DNA from: Sphingobium fuliginis
GTDB taxonomy: Bacteria > Pseudomonadota > Alphaproteobacteria > Sphingomonadales > Sphingomonadaceae
NCBI RefSeq assembly: GCF_004152845.1
Contig: NZ_SEON01000003.1
Coordinates: 310,001 to 374,000 of the forward strand
Reading direction: 5' to 3'
Length of the DNA stretch: 64,000 nt
A program made the translations under genes and the position numbers. Within the stretch, counting starts at the first letter, position 1; every line of letters begins with the position of its first letter. The notes beneath the pieces are model-generated. The model ran no database searches. It worked only from the letters and a program-made list of their open reading frames with translations, and was not told where the DNA came from. Of the stretch, positions 55,701 to 63,230 are shown piece after piece.

Positions 55701-55777
55701 GCCCAGGCGGGCACTGCCATTGCGATGATGCTGGCGCCGACGGCCAGCGACGATATGAACAGCCTGTCCTTCGTCAT
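52724..55777 (-). CDS. TonB-dependent outer-membrane receptor
   Basis: 1017 residues from MTKDRLFISSLAV, with aaaggaaag ahead and signal cleavage after AVPAWA. An Ala/Pro-rich spacer leads to the TonB box-like DIVVTGSRI, then the plug domain (TPVTVASTEELAKTTPSGVADALNKLPQF ... GGASAQWGSDAVAGVVNFILDKK) and a 22-strand-type barrel ending AFTAGVRVKF. The class is the large sphingomonad type used for uptake of carbohydrates and hydrophobic or aromatic compounds. It is divergent from an MFS-ALDH unit and shares a motif with the P450-ACAD promoter. The ligand is unknown. Confidence 0.95.
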   Translation of the reverse strand: MTKDRLFISSLAVGASIIAMAVPAWAQEMAAAAPAQEDAVPQAAAPASNADIVVTGSRIVRDGYTAPTPVTVASTEELAKTTPSGVADALNKLPQFNNSLSPSKSANNFSNLPIHGNVLNLRGLGTPSNNPKGPLRTLILFDGMRVSPTEYVGTIDTNVLPQLLMQRVDVVTGGASAQWGSDAVAGVVNFILDKKFTGFKGVAQAGVDQRGNNGNQRLGGAFGADFAGGRGHVLLSAEYSNSDGMLRQDRDFATQGYNFVGSVTSTCALSANGQSRTCTAAPGTVANPYVVAPDIRISALAANGRIVGSSVAGNPFVGRVINNDGSTRPFNLGTVVGTTGFQQGGDGYKIPDDTNAISPLTNYNGFGRVSYDLTDDINFFVQGLYARSKYHYFTQGNSLIPATQSARIYKGNPYLSTALDGALTGANDYYVVGQQDAGQPKPIAYEKTDYWTATTGLAGKFDDFNWQVTYSHGDSKHSMDNVGLYDNQKLYAALDAVRDPSTGQVTCRVLLNPTYASQYAGCKPIDVMHGDPSKSTPEGYAYATGTSSYRARFKQDAIAANISGSLFELPAGPVDIAVGVEYRRQSLRLTSNADPSLLDTDAEREAYFAGLRGVPRAESATVPYPTGSINTLFYWLTNVGSAAGKLNVKEAYAELAVPILKDTPFFRELSVNGAIRVTDYSTSGTVKTWKVGGTWKPVDDLLLRGTYSHDIRAPNLFELYAGAQSGIGIVNDVRSADGSYGSGQNVNANTVTSGNPNLKPEVADTYTFGAVFSPSFLRGFSASIDYYNIKVDKLIDSLSAQQILTNCLNAGGSGVAECNLIERASPTSFPSLIRLTPANIAFLKTAGIDFDFTYRTAVGNGGLGLRLYLNYLDKFDAQQYAGAPIAHYAGVSVVTSNPQGFPRWRGNLTVDYTNGPFGLTIGEQYIGKMRLDIPGGATPIQFVNPKVKPVWYTDLTMRYTIPHGDGGNFEFFATVNNLFDKKPPLIPGTVPGVNPPTNIAVYDIVGRAFTAGVRVKF

Positions 55778-55854
55778 CTTTCCTTTTCCTCTCCCTGCAC
55801 GATCTTTGTCCGGCAACGTCACCGGGCGCGATCATTATTATCCCCGTGTGCACT

Positions 55855-55886
55855 TTTATAGTTATCCCAGCCAACGCCGATGTCAA
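55855..55886 (-). promoter_or_regulatory. Likely promoter of the TonB receptor gene
   Basis: On the minus strand TTGACA (55886-55881) is followed after 16 nt by TAACTA (55864-55859); TATAAA (55860-55855) lies 20 nt after the -35. The candidate operator at 55891-55909 sits just upstream of the -35. Confidence 0.55.
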
Positions 55887-55890
55887 TAAA

Positions 55891-55909
55891 TTTTGCACCA
55901 GTGGGAAAA
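55891..55909. promoter_or_regulatory. Candidate operator, catabolic island site 1
   Basis: TTTTCCCACTGGTGCAAAA when read on the minus strand. It is one of four related sites in the two divergent promoter regions of the island, with core CCCACYKGTGCA. It lies about 115 bp before the receptor start codon. Confidence 0.55.
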
Positions 55910-56014
55910 GTTAATTGCAGATATTCCACACTCCCTTCACCGGAATCCCCCGGCATAATTTCCCCGCGCCGCCCCGGCGGTCCGCTGTTTCCGCGCACAT
56001 GCCACGAACATATA

Positions 56015-56033
56015 TTGACCCACTGTGCAGAAA
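56015..56033. promoter_or_regulatory. Candidate operator, catabolic island site 2, with promoter
   Basis: TTGACCCACTGTGCAGAAA. Its TTGACC end may act as a -35, with TATAAT at 56041-56046 (20 nt spacing, somewhat long). The site overlaps the promoter for the MFS gene about 125-150 bp downstream, so a bound repressor would block it. Confidence 0.55.
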
Positions 56034-56167
56034 TGTGCGTTATAATGGCTGGAGCGGCAGTGCGCCGGCAGACCGTGCCGGGCGCTACAGGGCCGAGAGA
56101 TAGGGAGAGTGGCCTTGCCGCATGATCGTCAGTCAGACAGCGCCATTTGCGACGGGGCAGCGCAACC

Positions 56168-57553
56168 ATGACGCAGATTTCCGCGACGATGGCGTCATCG
56201 TCAGGATCAGGCGGCGCGCACGGAGATGTCGAAGCCAACATCGCCTCACCTCTCCCCGAACAGGCCGCCTATCCTTCGCCCCTGATGGGCTGGCTGACCG
56301 TGGCGATCCTGTTCCTGCTGTACATATTATCACTGACCGACCGAAACATCATGGCCCTCATGGTCGGGCCGATCAAAAAGGACCTGGGCCTGTCGGACCT
56401 CCAGATCAGCCTGTTGCAAGGACCGGCCTTCGCCATTCTCTTCTGTCTGTGCGCGATTCCGCTGGGCATGGCGCTGGACCGCTTCAGCCGCCGAGTCGTC
56501 CTTTATCTGTCGGTGACGGTGTGGAGTATCGCGGCGGCGAGTTGCGGCCTTGCCGGCAGCTTCGCGGCGCTCGCCATGGCACGGGCAGGCGTCGGCGCGG
56601 GCGAGTCGGGCTTCGGCACCGGCAGCTATTCGGTGGTCGGGGACAGCTTCCCGCCGCACAAGGTTTCGCTCGCCATGTCCGTCTTCATCATGGGCGGGGT
56701 GATGGGCGCGGGCATCGTGTTCCTGTTCGGCGGCCCGATCGTCGCCGCCGCGATGAAGGCCGGCCCCGCCGATTGGCCGGTCTTCGGGTTGCTGCAACCC
56801 TGGCAACAGGTGTTCATCATGACCGGCGCGCCCGGCATAGCGCTCGCCTTCCTGGTCTTCGCCTTTCGCGAACCGCCCCGGCGCAGGGCGATCAGCGCGG
56901 GCGCGGGCTATGGCGAGGCATGGGCCTTCATGCGCGAATATATGCCGCTCTATCTGGCGACCTTTGTCGGCTTCGGCCTGGCCTATGCCGCCACCATCGG
57001 TTTCCAGCTGTGGACGCCGGTCTATCTTGCGCGGGTTCATGGCTGGGAACCGGGACGGATCGGGCCGGTCATCGGCCTCGCCCAGATCGGGGCGGCGGCG
57101 ATGATCCCGCTGCATGGCTGGACAGTCGACCGGCTCTATCGCCGGGGGAAGCGCGACGCCCATCTGTTCTGGTGCCTGCTGACGGTGCTGGCCTCGGCGC
57201 CCTTCGGCATCGCCGCCTTTCTGGTCAGCAGCCCCTGGACGACCGTCGCCTGCTACTGGTGCTTCATGGCGCTGATCCTCTCCACCTCCAGCATGGGGCC
57301 TGCCACGGTGCAGGTGGTGACGCCGCAATATCTGCGCGGGCGCGTGTCGGCGCTCTATGTGCTGGCGTCCGGCCTGATCGCCATGGCGGGCGGGCCTGCC
57401 TTCATCGGCCTTGTCACCGACAAGCTGCTGGGCGACGAGATGAAGGTCGGCCTGTCGCTCGTCATCAGCGTGTTCTGCGTGCTGCTGCCCGCCGCGCTTC
57501 TTTTCGCCTTCGGTCGCGCCTCGATGCGGCGCGCCCATGAAGCCATTGCTTGA
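56168..57553 (+). CDS. MFS transporter (spinster-like)
   Basis: 461 residues from MTQISATM; an ATG at 56147 is a less likely start. Twelve membrane helices. Motifs: LYILSLTDRNIMALMVGPIKKDLGLSDLQISLLQGPAFAILF and the loop LDRFSRRVVL between helices 2 and 3, then ARAGVGAGESGFGTGSYSVVGDSFPP. This is the spinster-related group frequent beside aromatic and steroid catabolic genes in sphingomonads. It probably moves the substrate across the inner membrane after the TonB receptor. The ALDH gene follows after 10 nt. Confidence 0.92.
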   Translation: MTQISATMASSSGSGGAHGDVEANIASPLPEQAAYPSPLMGWLTVAILFLLYILSLTDRNIMALMVGPIKKDLGLSDLQISLLQGPAFAILFCLCAIPLGMALDRFSRRVVLYLSVTVWSIAAASCGLAGSFAALAMARAGVGAGESGFGTGSYSVVGDSFPPHKVSLAMSVFIMGGVMGAGIVFLFGGPIVAAAMKAGPADWPVFGLLQPWQQVFIMTGAPGIALAFLVFAFREPPRRRAISAGAGYGEAWAFMREYMPLYLATFVGFGLAYAATIGFQLWTPVYLARVHGWEPGRIGPVIGLAQIGAAAMIPLHGWTVDRLYRRGKRDAHLFWCLLTVLASAPFGIAAFLVSSPWTTVACYWCFMALILSTSSMGPATVQVVTPQYLRGRVSALYVLASGLIAMAGGPAFIGLVTDKLLGDEMKVGLSLVISVFCVLLPAALLFAFGRASMRRAHEAIA

Positions 57554-57563
57554 GGATGATCCG

Positions 57564-59039
57564 ATGATAGAGACACGCCGCCCCACCTTCATCGACGGCA
57601 AGCCCAAAAAGCTGCTGATCGACGGCAGGCCTGTCGACGCCCTGTCCGGCGAGACGTTCCAGAGTTTCAGCCCATCGACCGGCGAACTGGTGGCCGAACT
57701 GGCGCTGGCGGGCGCGGAAGATGTGGACCGCGCCGTCCGCGCCGCCCGCGCCGCCTTTGAAGGGCCATGGAGCCGTTTCAAACCGGCCGAGCGGCAGGCT
57801 GTGCTGTTGAAGCTGGCCGATCTGGTGGATGCGGAGTTCGACGATCTCGCTTTGCTCGACTGCATCGAAATGGGCCGCCCGATCACGGCTGCTCGTGGAT
57901 TGCGGGGCATGCTGCAACGTTCGCTGCGTCATTTTGCGGGGGCCGCAACGGCGATCCATGGGGAGACGTTGTCCAACAGCTTCCCGGTGGACCTGCTGTC
58001 CTACACGCTGCGCGAGCCGGTGGGCGTGGTGGGTGCGATCATCCCATGGAACGGCCCGCTGTTCAGCGCGGCGTGGAAGGTCGGGCCTGTACTCGCGACC
58101 GGCTGCGCCATCGTCCTGAAACCCGCAGAAGATGCATCGCTCAGCCCGCTCCGCTTCGGGGAACTGTGCCTGGAGGCGGGTGTGCCGCCGGGCGTCGTCA
58201 ATGTCGTGACCGGCGCGGGCGAAACCGGAGGCGCCCTGTCCGCGCATCCCGATGTGGACAAGATCGCCTTCACCGGCTCCTGCGAGACCGGCCAGAGGAT
58301 CATCGCCGCTTCCGCCGGGACCGTGAAAAAGGTGACGATGGAACTGGGCGGCAAGTCGCCCAACATCATCTTCGCCGATGCCGATCTCGACATGGCTACG
58401 CCAGCAGCGGCGATGGGGGTATTCAACAATTCGGGTCAGGTCTGTGCGGCCGGCACGCGACTGTTCGTGGAACGTCCTGTCTATGAGGACATGGTCCAGC
58501 GCATCGCCGCCTTCGCGAAGGCTCTGAAGATCGGCCCCAGCCTCGACACCGACACCCAGATCGGTCCGCTGGTGTCGGCCAGGCAATATGCCCGCGTCTC
58601 CTCCTATCTCGAACTGGGGCCGATGGAAGGCGCGCGGCTCGTGACGGGCGGCGAGCGCGTGACGGGCGGCGCCTTCGACAAGGGCCATTGGGTCGCGCCC
58701 ACCATCTTTGCCGATGTGAAGGATGAGATGCGGATCGCGCGGGAGGAGATTTTCGGCCCTGTCTCCTGCATCATGCCGTTCGACGATTTCGACGAGGTGA
58801 TCGCTCGCGCCAATGCGACGCGCTTCGGCCTGGCGGGCGGCGTGTGGACGAAGGACATCGGCAAGGCCATGACGGCGGTGAAGCGCATCCGGGCGGGGTC
58901 GATCTGGGTCAACCATTATTTCGCGATGGACCCGTCCGTCCCCTTTGGCGGCTACAAGATGAGCGGTTTCGGACGGGAGGGCGGCGCCGAACATATCGAC
59001 GCCTATTTGCAGACCAAGGGCGTGTGGATCAGGACATAA
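57564..59039 (+). CDS. NAD(P)-dependent aldehyde dehydrogenase
   Basis: 491 residues from MIETRRPTFIDG with gagga 7 nt upstream. Catalytic Glu260 (TMELGGKSP) and Cys294 (GQVCAAG) are present, with PWNGPLFSAAWKVGPVLATG and FTGSCETGQRI of the cofactor site and the C-terminal PFGGYKMSGFGREGG. It oxidises an aldehyde, perhaps formed after P450 attack, to an acid for CoA activation. It lies in one unit with the MFS gene. Confidence 0.95.
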   Translation: MIETRRPTFIDGKPKKLLIDGRPVDALSGETFQSFSPSTGELVAELALAGAEDVDRAVRAARAAFEGPWSRFKPAERQAVLLKLADLVDAEFDDLALLDCIEMGRPITAARGLRGMLQRSLRHFAGAATAIHGETLSNSFPVDLLSYTLREPVGVVGAIIPWNGPLFSAAWKVGPVLATGCAIVLKPAEDASLSPLRFGELCLEAGVPPGVVNVVTGAGETGGALSAHPDVDKIAFTGSCETGQRIIAASAGTVKKVTMELGGKSPNIIFADADLDMATPAAAMGVFNNSGQVCAAGTRLFVERPVYEDMVQRIAAFAKALKIGPSLDTDTQIGPLVSARQYARVSSYLELGPMEGARLVTGGERVTGGAFDKGHWVAPTIFADVKDEMRIAREEIFGPVSCIMPFDDFDEVIARANATRFGLAGGVWTKDIGKAMTAVKRIRAGSIWVNHYFAMDPSVPFGGYKMSGFGREGGAEHIDAYLQTKGVWIRT

Positions 59040-59040
59040 G

Positions 59041-59140
59041 CTGGAGCCCCTTCCCGCTCCCGCGAAGGCATTGGAGCGAGATGGGGGGCTCGCGGCAGCC
59101 CAGTCCTGTCGCCGGAACCGCCCCCTGCCTCAGCAGGAGC
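59041..59140. repeat. Palindromic repeat between ALDH and ferredoxin genes
   Basis: Several short perfect hairpins: CGCTCC/GGAGCG (59055-59060, 59073-59078), GCGAG/CTCGC (59076-59080, 59089-59093) and CCTGC-CTCA-GCAGG (59124-59137). The TCCTGCCTxxxCAGGAGC core is shared with the repeats at 10765 and 18101. It fills the gap between convergent genes and may end both transcripts. Confidence 0.65.
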
Positions 59141-59161
59141 GCCCCCTTCCCTGCCTCCGGT

Positions 59162-59353
59162 TCACTTGCCGATTTCCAGCGCCCTTTCCGGGCAGGATTT
59201 CGCACCCTTCCAGGCAAGCTTCTCATCCGCCTCCGCCACGTCGATGTCGCCGGGCTTGATATAGCCCTCATCGTCCAGCTCGAAGATATTCGGCGCCATG
59301 GCCCAGCAACGCGCATGGCCCTGGCATTTGTCATTGTGCACGATGATTTTCAT
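59162..59353 (-). CDS. [3Fe-4S]-type ferredoxin of the P450 system
   Basis: 63 residues. Cluster ligands Cys10, Cys16 and Cys54 (CQGHARC and SCPERAL) with His13 where a fourth cysteine would sit. This CxxHxxC...CP pattern marks small ferredoxins that pass electrons to bacterial P450s. It starts 13 nt after the P450 stop, so it is the likely redox partner. No ferredoxin reductase gene is in view. Confidence 0.93.
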   Translation of the reverse strand: MKIIVHNDKCQGHARCWAMAPNIFELDDEGYIKPGDIDVAEADEKLAWKGAKSCPERALEIGK

Positions 59354-59366
59354 GGAAAGTCCCTCC

Positions 59367-60593
59367 TCAGGACCAGTCGAGGACCAGATTTTCGATGCCG
59401 AACACATGCCCGCCGAAAGTGACCGGCGCCGTGCCTTGCTTGATGCGGAAGGGCGGAATGCGCTTCAGCCATTCCTCCAGCCCGACCACGATCTCCCGCC
59501 GGGCGAGATGCGATCCCAGGCAGCGGTGCGGGCCATAGGCGAAGGCGGTGTGGCGATTATCCTCCCGCGCAAGGTCGATCCTTTCGGGATGCGGGAATTC
59601 CAGCGGGTCGCGATTGGCGATCATCGTCGCGCAGGACACATAGTCGCCCCGGCGGATCGGCGCGCCTTCGAAATCGATGTCCCGGGTCGCCACGCGGATC
59701 ATCTGCACGGTGGGATAGGCGCGCAGCAGTTCCTCCGCCGCCAGCACGATCCGTGACGGATCGCTGCGCAGCAATTGCTGGTCGTCCATATGCCGCGCCA
59801 GATAGTTGAGGTCGAAGCCTATGGCGGCCGCCACCGTATCCAGCCCTGCGATGAACAGCAGCACGCCGGTACCGCGAATTTCCATGTCGGTCAGCGGCCG
59901 GTCATCGATCTTCGACTGCACCAGGAAGGACATGAAGTCATCGACCGGCCGCCTGCGCCGTTCGGCGGACAATTCGTCGATGAAGCCGATGATGGTCCGC
60001 GCGGCGGCGGGACGCTGGACATTGTCGCCATGCAGCAGTGCGTTCGCCCAGCGGACGAATTCATCCAGCCGATCGTCGGACAGCCCAAGGAAGCGCAGGA
60101 AGATGTTCACCGCGAAGGGAAAGGCGAAATCCTCCATGACATGGCAACTGGTGCCCGCCGCCGCGATCCTGTCGATCAGGAAGATCGCCCGTTCCCGCAC
60201 GGCGCTTTCAAGCGCCATCACCCGCTTGGGCGAGAGCAGCGGGTTGAGCAGCGAGCGGAACTTGCCATGGTCCGGGGGGTCCAGTTCCAGCGGGATCATC
60301 GGCCAGCTTTCCCCCAGGGCGGAGGCGAAGATGCTGCGATGGCTGGAGAAGGTTTCCGGGTCCTGCAACACCTTCCGCTGATCCTGCGCGCGGGTGATGA
60401 CCCATGTGCCGCGCCCGTCGCGGGTGTTGACCGGCGAATAGAAGATGCGCGGACCCTGATGCACGACGGCGGCGGCCGCCTGCGGATCGCCATTGGGCGT
60501 CGGCTGCATGCCGGGCGAGGAAAACAGGCTGAAATCGCCGACCATATCGGGCGGAACATGCGCCGGAATGGGTCGGGCCGCGAAGGTCTCCAT
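59367..60593 (-). CDS. Cytochrome P450
   Basis: 408 residues from ATG with aggag upstream; soluble bacterial class I type. Heme loop FAYGPHRCLGSHLARRE with axial Cys358, I-helix oxygen motif LLFIAGLDTVAAA (~246), K-helix ExxR in EELLR (~284). C-helix region PPDHGKFRSLLNPLLSP is present. It probably hydroxylates the substrate of the island. Resemblance to terpene or steroid P450s is general only; I cannot name the family. Confidence 0.93.
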   Translation of the reverse strand: METFAARPIPAHVPPDMVGDFSLFSSPGMQPTPNGDPQAAAAVVHQGPRIFYSPVNTRDGRGTWVITRAQDQRKVLQDPETFSSHRSIFASALGESWPMIPLELDPPDHGKFRSLLNPLLSPKRVMALESAVRERAIFLIDRIAAAGTSCHVMEDFAFPFAVNIFLRFLGLSDDRLDEFVRWANALLHGDNVQRPAAARTIIGFIDELSAERRRRPVDDFMSFLVQSKIDDRPLTDMEIRGTGVLLFIAGLDTVAAAIGFDLNYLARHMDDQQLLRSDPSRIVLAAEELLRAYPTVQMIRVATRDIDFEGAPIRRGDYVSCATMIANRDPLEFPHPERIDLAREDNRHTAFAYGPHRCLGSHLARREIVVGLEEWLKRIPPFRIKQGTAPVTFGGHVFGIENLVLDWS

Positions 60594-60736
60594 ATGCGCG
60601 CTCTCCTATGTACGAGCCGCCCGCCGCCGAATCGCAAGGCTGCGGCTGATCTTATCAATTTTGCATTTGAGTATAGTTTATGACCTGTGGCAAAGCTGTC
60701 AACCATCACGGTCATGATCAATGAAGATGCGACTAA

Positions 60737-60756
60737 TTTTACCCACCTGTGCAATT
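60737..60756. promoter_or_regulatory. Candidate operator, catabolic island site 3
   Basis: TTTTACCCACCTGTGCAATT, close to site 1 read on the minus strand. It lies between the P450 start (144 bp away, other strand) and the acyl-CoA dehydrogenase gene. TATACC directly after it is a weak -10 candidate. Confidence 0.55.
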
Positions 60757-60764
60757 TATACCTA

Positions 60765-60781
60765 GCCAGCGGTGCAGAATT
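60765..60781. promoter_or_regulatory. Candidate operator, catabolic island site 4 (weaker)
   Basis: GCCAGCGGTGCAGAATT, 8 bp after site 3 in the same orientation. It keeps the GGTGCAGAA half but not the CCCAC half, so it may be a secondary site. Confidence 0.4.
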
Positions 60782-60860
60782 GGCATAAGGATTCGGTCAT
60801 GGAGGCGGGATGCTCCATCGGAAGGCCGCGTGGCTTTTGCGGGAAACAGGGACAGGGTGC

Positions 60861-62042
60861 ATGGCCGAGTGGGATGGAATGGAAGCGCAGTCGTTCCGGC
60901 AGGAAGCGCGCGCATGGCTGCGGGCGAATTTCCCGCCTTCGCTGACCAATGCTCCATCCATTCACTTCGTCAGCGACCGGCATGCGGCGGAATCCAATGC
61001 CGACTGGCGCCTGTGGCGCGAACGCATGGCGGAAAAGCGGTGGGGCGTGCCCACCTGGGAACCGCGCTATGGAGGCGCCGGCCTTAGCGAGGCGCAGGCC
61101 AAGATCATCGGGCAGGAACTGGCTGCGATCGGCGGTTTCAATCCGATCCGCAGCTACGGCACGATGATGCTGGGCCCGACGCTGCTGGAATATGGCAGCG
61201 AGGAACAGAAGCTGGAGCATCTGCCCTTCATCGCCACCAATGAACGGCGCTGGTGCCAGGGATTTTCGGAACCGGGCGCAGGGTCCGACCTTGCTTCGCT
61301 CCAGACCAAATGCATCGACATGGGCGATCATTGGCTGGTCAACGGGCAGAAGATCTGGACATCGGGCGCCGACCAGGCCGACTGGTGCTTCGCCCTCGTC
61401 CGCACCGACACCAGCCGAAAGCAGGGCGGCATCAGCTTCCTGCTGATCGACATGAAATCCGAGGGGATCGAAACCCGCCCTATCGTCCTCATCAGCGGAT
61501 CGACCCATTTCTGCGAAGTCTTCTTCAACGATGTGAAAGTGCCCAAGGGCAATCTGGTTGGCGAAGTCAATCAGGGCTGGGCTATCGCCAAGCGCCTGCT
61601 CCAGTTCGAACGCAACAGCCTGTCGGATGTGAAGGCGGAGATTACGCCGCTGGCGCCGCTAGCTCATGAATATTGCGGCACGGACAGCATGGGACGGATC
61701 GACAATCCCGACCTCAGGGTGCGCATGGTCCGCAACGCCATGCGGCACGAAGCCTATCTGGCGACGGTTGCGCGCCTGACGCGGGAGGCGAAAAGCGGCG
61801 GTCCCAGCAATGGGGTCTCGGCTCTAAAGAATCTCTGGTCCGGTATCATCCAGGAAAGGGCGGAACTTCTGGTCGAACTGATGGGCGCGAACGGACTCGG
61901 CTGGTCGGGCGAACATTATACCGACGCGGAACGGGAAGCGACGCGCGCCTGGCTGCATAGCAAGGCCTTCTCGATCTACGGCGGCAGTTATGAAGTCCAG
62001 AACAACATCACGGCGAAGCGCACGCTGGATCTGCCGGCCTGA
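60861..62042 (+). CDS. Acyl-CoA dehydrogenase, large-type subunit
   Basis: 393 residues from MAEWDGMEAQSFRQEARAW; ATG 60810 with ggagg is an alternative that adds 17 residues. ACAD motifs: WGVPTWEPRYGGAGLSEAQAKIIGQEL, CQGFSEPGAGSDLASLQT (FAD/substrate), WLVNGQKIWTSGA. The C-terminal active-site segment reads IYGGSYEVQNN, lacking Glu in the usual YEG position. A Glu in LLQFERNSL is an alternative base, as in FadE-type enzymes. It pairs with the next gene. Confidence 0.92.
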   Translation: MAEWDGMEAQSFRQEARAWLRANFPPSLTNAPSIHFVSDRHAAESNADWRLWRERMAEKRWGVPTWEPRYGGAGLSEAQAKIIGQELAAIGGFNPIRSYGTMMLGPTLLEYGSEEQKLEHLPFIATNERRWCQGFSEPGAGSDLASLQTKCIDMGDHWLVNGQKIWTSGADQADWCFALVRTDTSRKQGGISFLLIDMKSEGIETRPIVLISGSTHFCEVFFNDVKVPKGNLVGEVNQGWAIAKRLLQFERNSLSDVKAEITPLAPLAHEYCGTDSMGRIDNPDLRVRMVRNAMRHEAYLATVARLTREAKSGGPSNGVSALKNLWSGIIQERAELLVELMGANGLGWSGEHYTDAEREATRAWLHSKAFSIYGGSYEVQNNITAKRTLDLPA

Positions 62043-62074
62043 CAAAAGAGACGAATAAGGATGGGATCGGGAGG

Positions 62075-63220
62075 ATGCTGAACGAAGAACAGCAGATGCT
62101 GAGGGACATGGCGGCGGAATGGGTGCGTGATCGCCTGCCCGTGACGGCGCTGCGGTCGCTCTATGGCCATGATGGTGGCGGCCGGCCGGATGCGGAGGGT
62201 TTCGATCCGGCGGCCTGGACGGAAATGGCCCAGATGGGCTGGACGGGCATTTTGGTGCCGGAGGCGCAGGGCGGCTCCGATTTCGGCTGTCGCAGCATGG
62301 GACTGGTGCTGGAAGAACTGGGTCGGACATTAGGCGCTTCGCCGCTGCTGAGTTCGGCGCTGGTGGCGGCATCGGCGCTGCGGCTGGGCGGGACGGAGGC
62401 GCAACAGGCGCGCTGGCTGCCGGGCATTGCCGACGGATCGGCCATAGGCACGCTCGCGGCGGAGGAAGGGTCGCAGCATGAGCGCGAGAAGATCGCGCTC
62501 GCCGCCATGGCGGTGGGCGACGGGTGGGTGCTGAACGGCATCAAGCGGCCCGTGCAGGATGGCATGGCGGCGACCTTCGCCATCGTCGCGGCGCGCACCC
62601 ATGGCCTCCCTGGCGACAGGGACGGGATCACCCTGTTCCTGGTGGAAAGCGATACGCCCGGCCTCTCGCGGGAAGCGCTGGACCAGATCGACGCGCGGCG
62701 GCCCGCTCTCTTCAGCTTCGACAATGTGACGGTGAGCGCTGACGCCGTATTGGGCGAAGTGGGCAAGGGTATCGACCTGCTCGACAGTTTGTTCGACCGG
62801 GCGGCCATCGGCCTAGCGGCGGAAATGCTGGGCAATGCGTCCCAGGCCTTCGACACCACGCTCGATTATCTCAAGACGCGGGTGCAGTTCGGCGCAGTCA
62901 TCGGCTCCTTCCAGGCCTTGCAGCATCGCGCGGCGGAGATGTTCGGGGAACTGCAGCTCGCCCGATCGGCTGTGGAGGCGGCGCTGGACGCCATGGACGC
63001 GAACGATCCCGCCCTCCCCGCCCTCGCCTCCCTGGCCAAGGCGACCGTTGGGGAAACGCTGCACGGTATTTCATCCCAGATGGTCCAGCTTCACGGCGGC
63101 ATCGGCATGACCCATGAGCATGATGCGGGACTTTATCTGAAGCGGGCGCGGGTGGCGGCGCAATGCTATGGCTCGACCGCCTGGCATCGCGAGCGCTGGG
63201 CGCGGCTCAACGGCTATTGA
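62075..63220 (+). CDS. Acyl-CoA dehydrogenase, second subunit
   Basis: 381 residues. ACAD fold: WTEMAQMGWTGILVPEAQGGSDFGCRSMGLVLEELGRTLGASPLL, LAAEEGSQHER, VQFGAVIGSFQALQHRAAEMF and the C-terminal VQLHGGIGMTHEHDAGLYLKRA. Adjacent unequal ACADs like these often form alpha2beta2 heterotetramers in steroid side-chain or ring degradation. It starts 32 nt after its partner. The ATG has gggagg immediately before it, an unusually short spacing. Confidence 0.9.
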   Translation: MLNEEQQMLRDMAAEWVRDRLPVTALRSLYGHDGGGRPDAEGFDPAAWTEMAQMGWTGILVPEAQGGSDFGCRSMGLVLEELGRTLGASPLLSSALVAASALRLGGTEAQQARWLPGIADGSAIGTLAAEEGSQHEREKIALAAMAVGDGWVLNGIKRPVQDGMAATFAIVAARTHGLPGDRDGITLFLVESDTPGLSREALDQIDARRPALFSFDNVTVSADAVLGEVGKGIDLLDSLFDRAAIGLAAEMLGNASQAFDTTLDYLKTRVQFGAVIGSFQALQHRAAEMFGELQLARSAVEAALDAMDANDPALPALASLAKATVGETLHGISSQMVQLHGGIGMTHEHDAGLYLKRARVAAQCYGSTAWHRERWARLNGY

Positions 63221-63230
63221 GGCGACCGGC

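Noticed and set aside
52490-55861. Two long plus-strand open frames opposite the TonB receptor gene
   Set aside because: No domain is visible, and the receptor frame has signal, plug, barrel and terminator in order.
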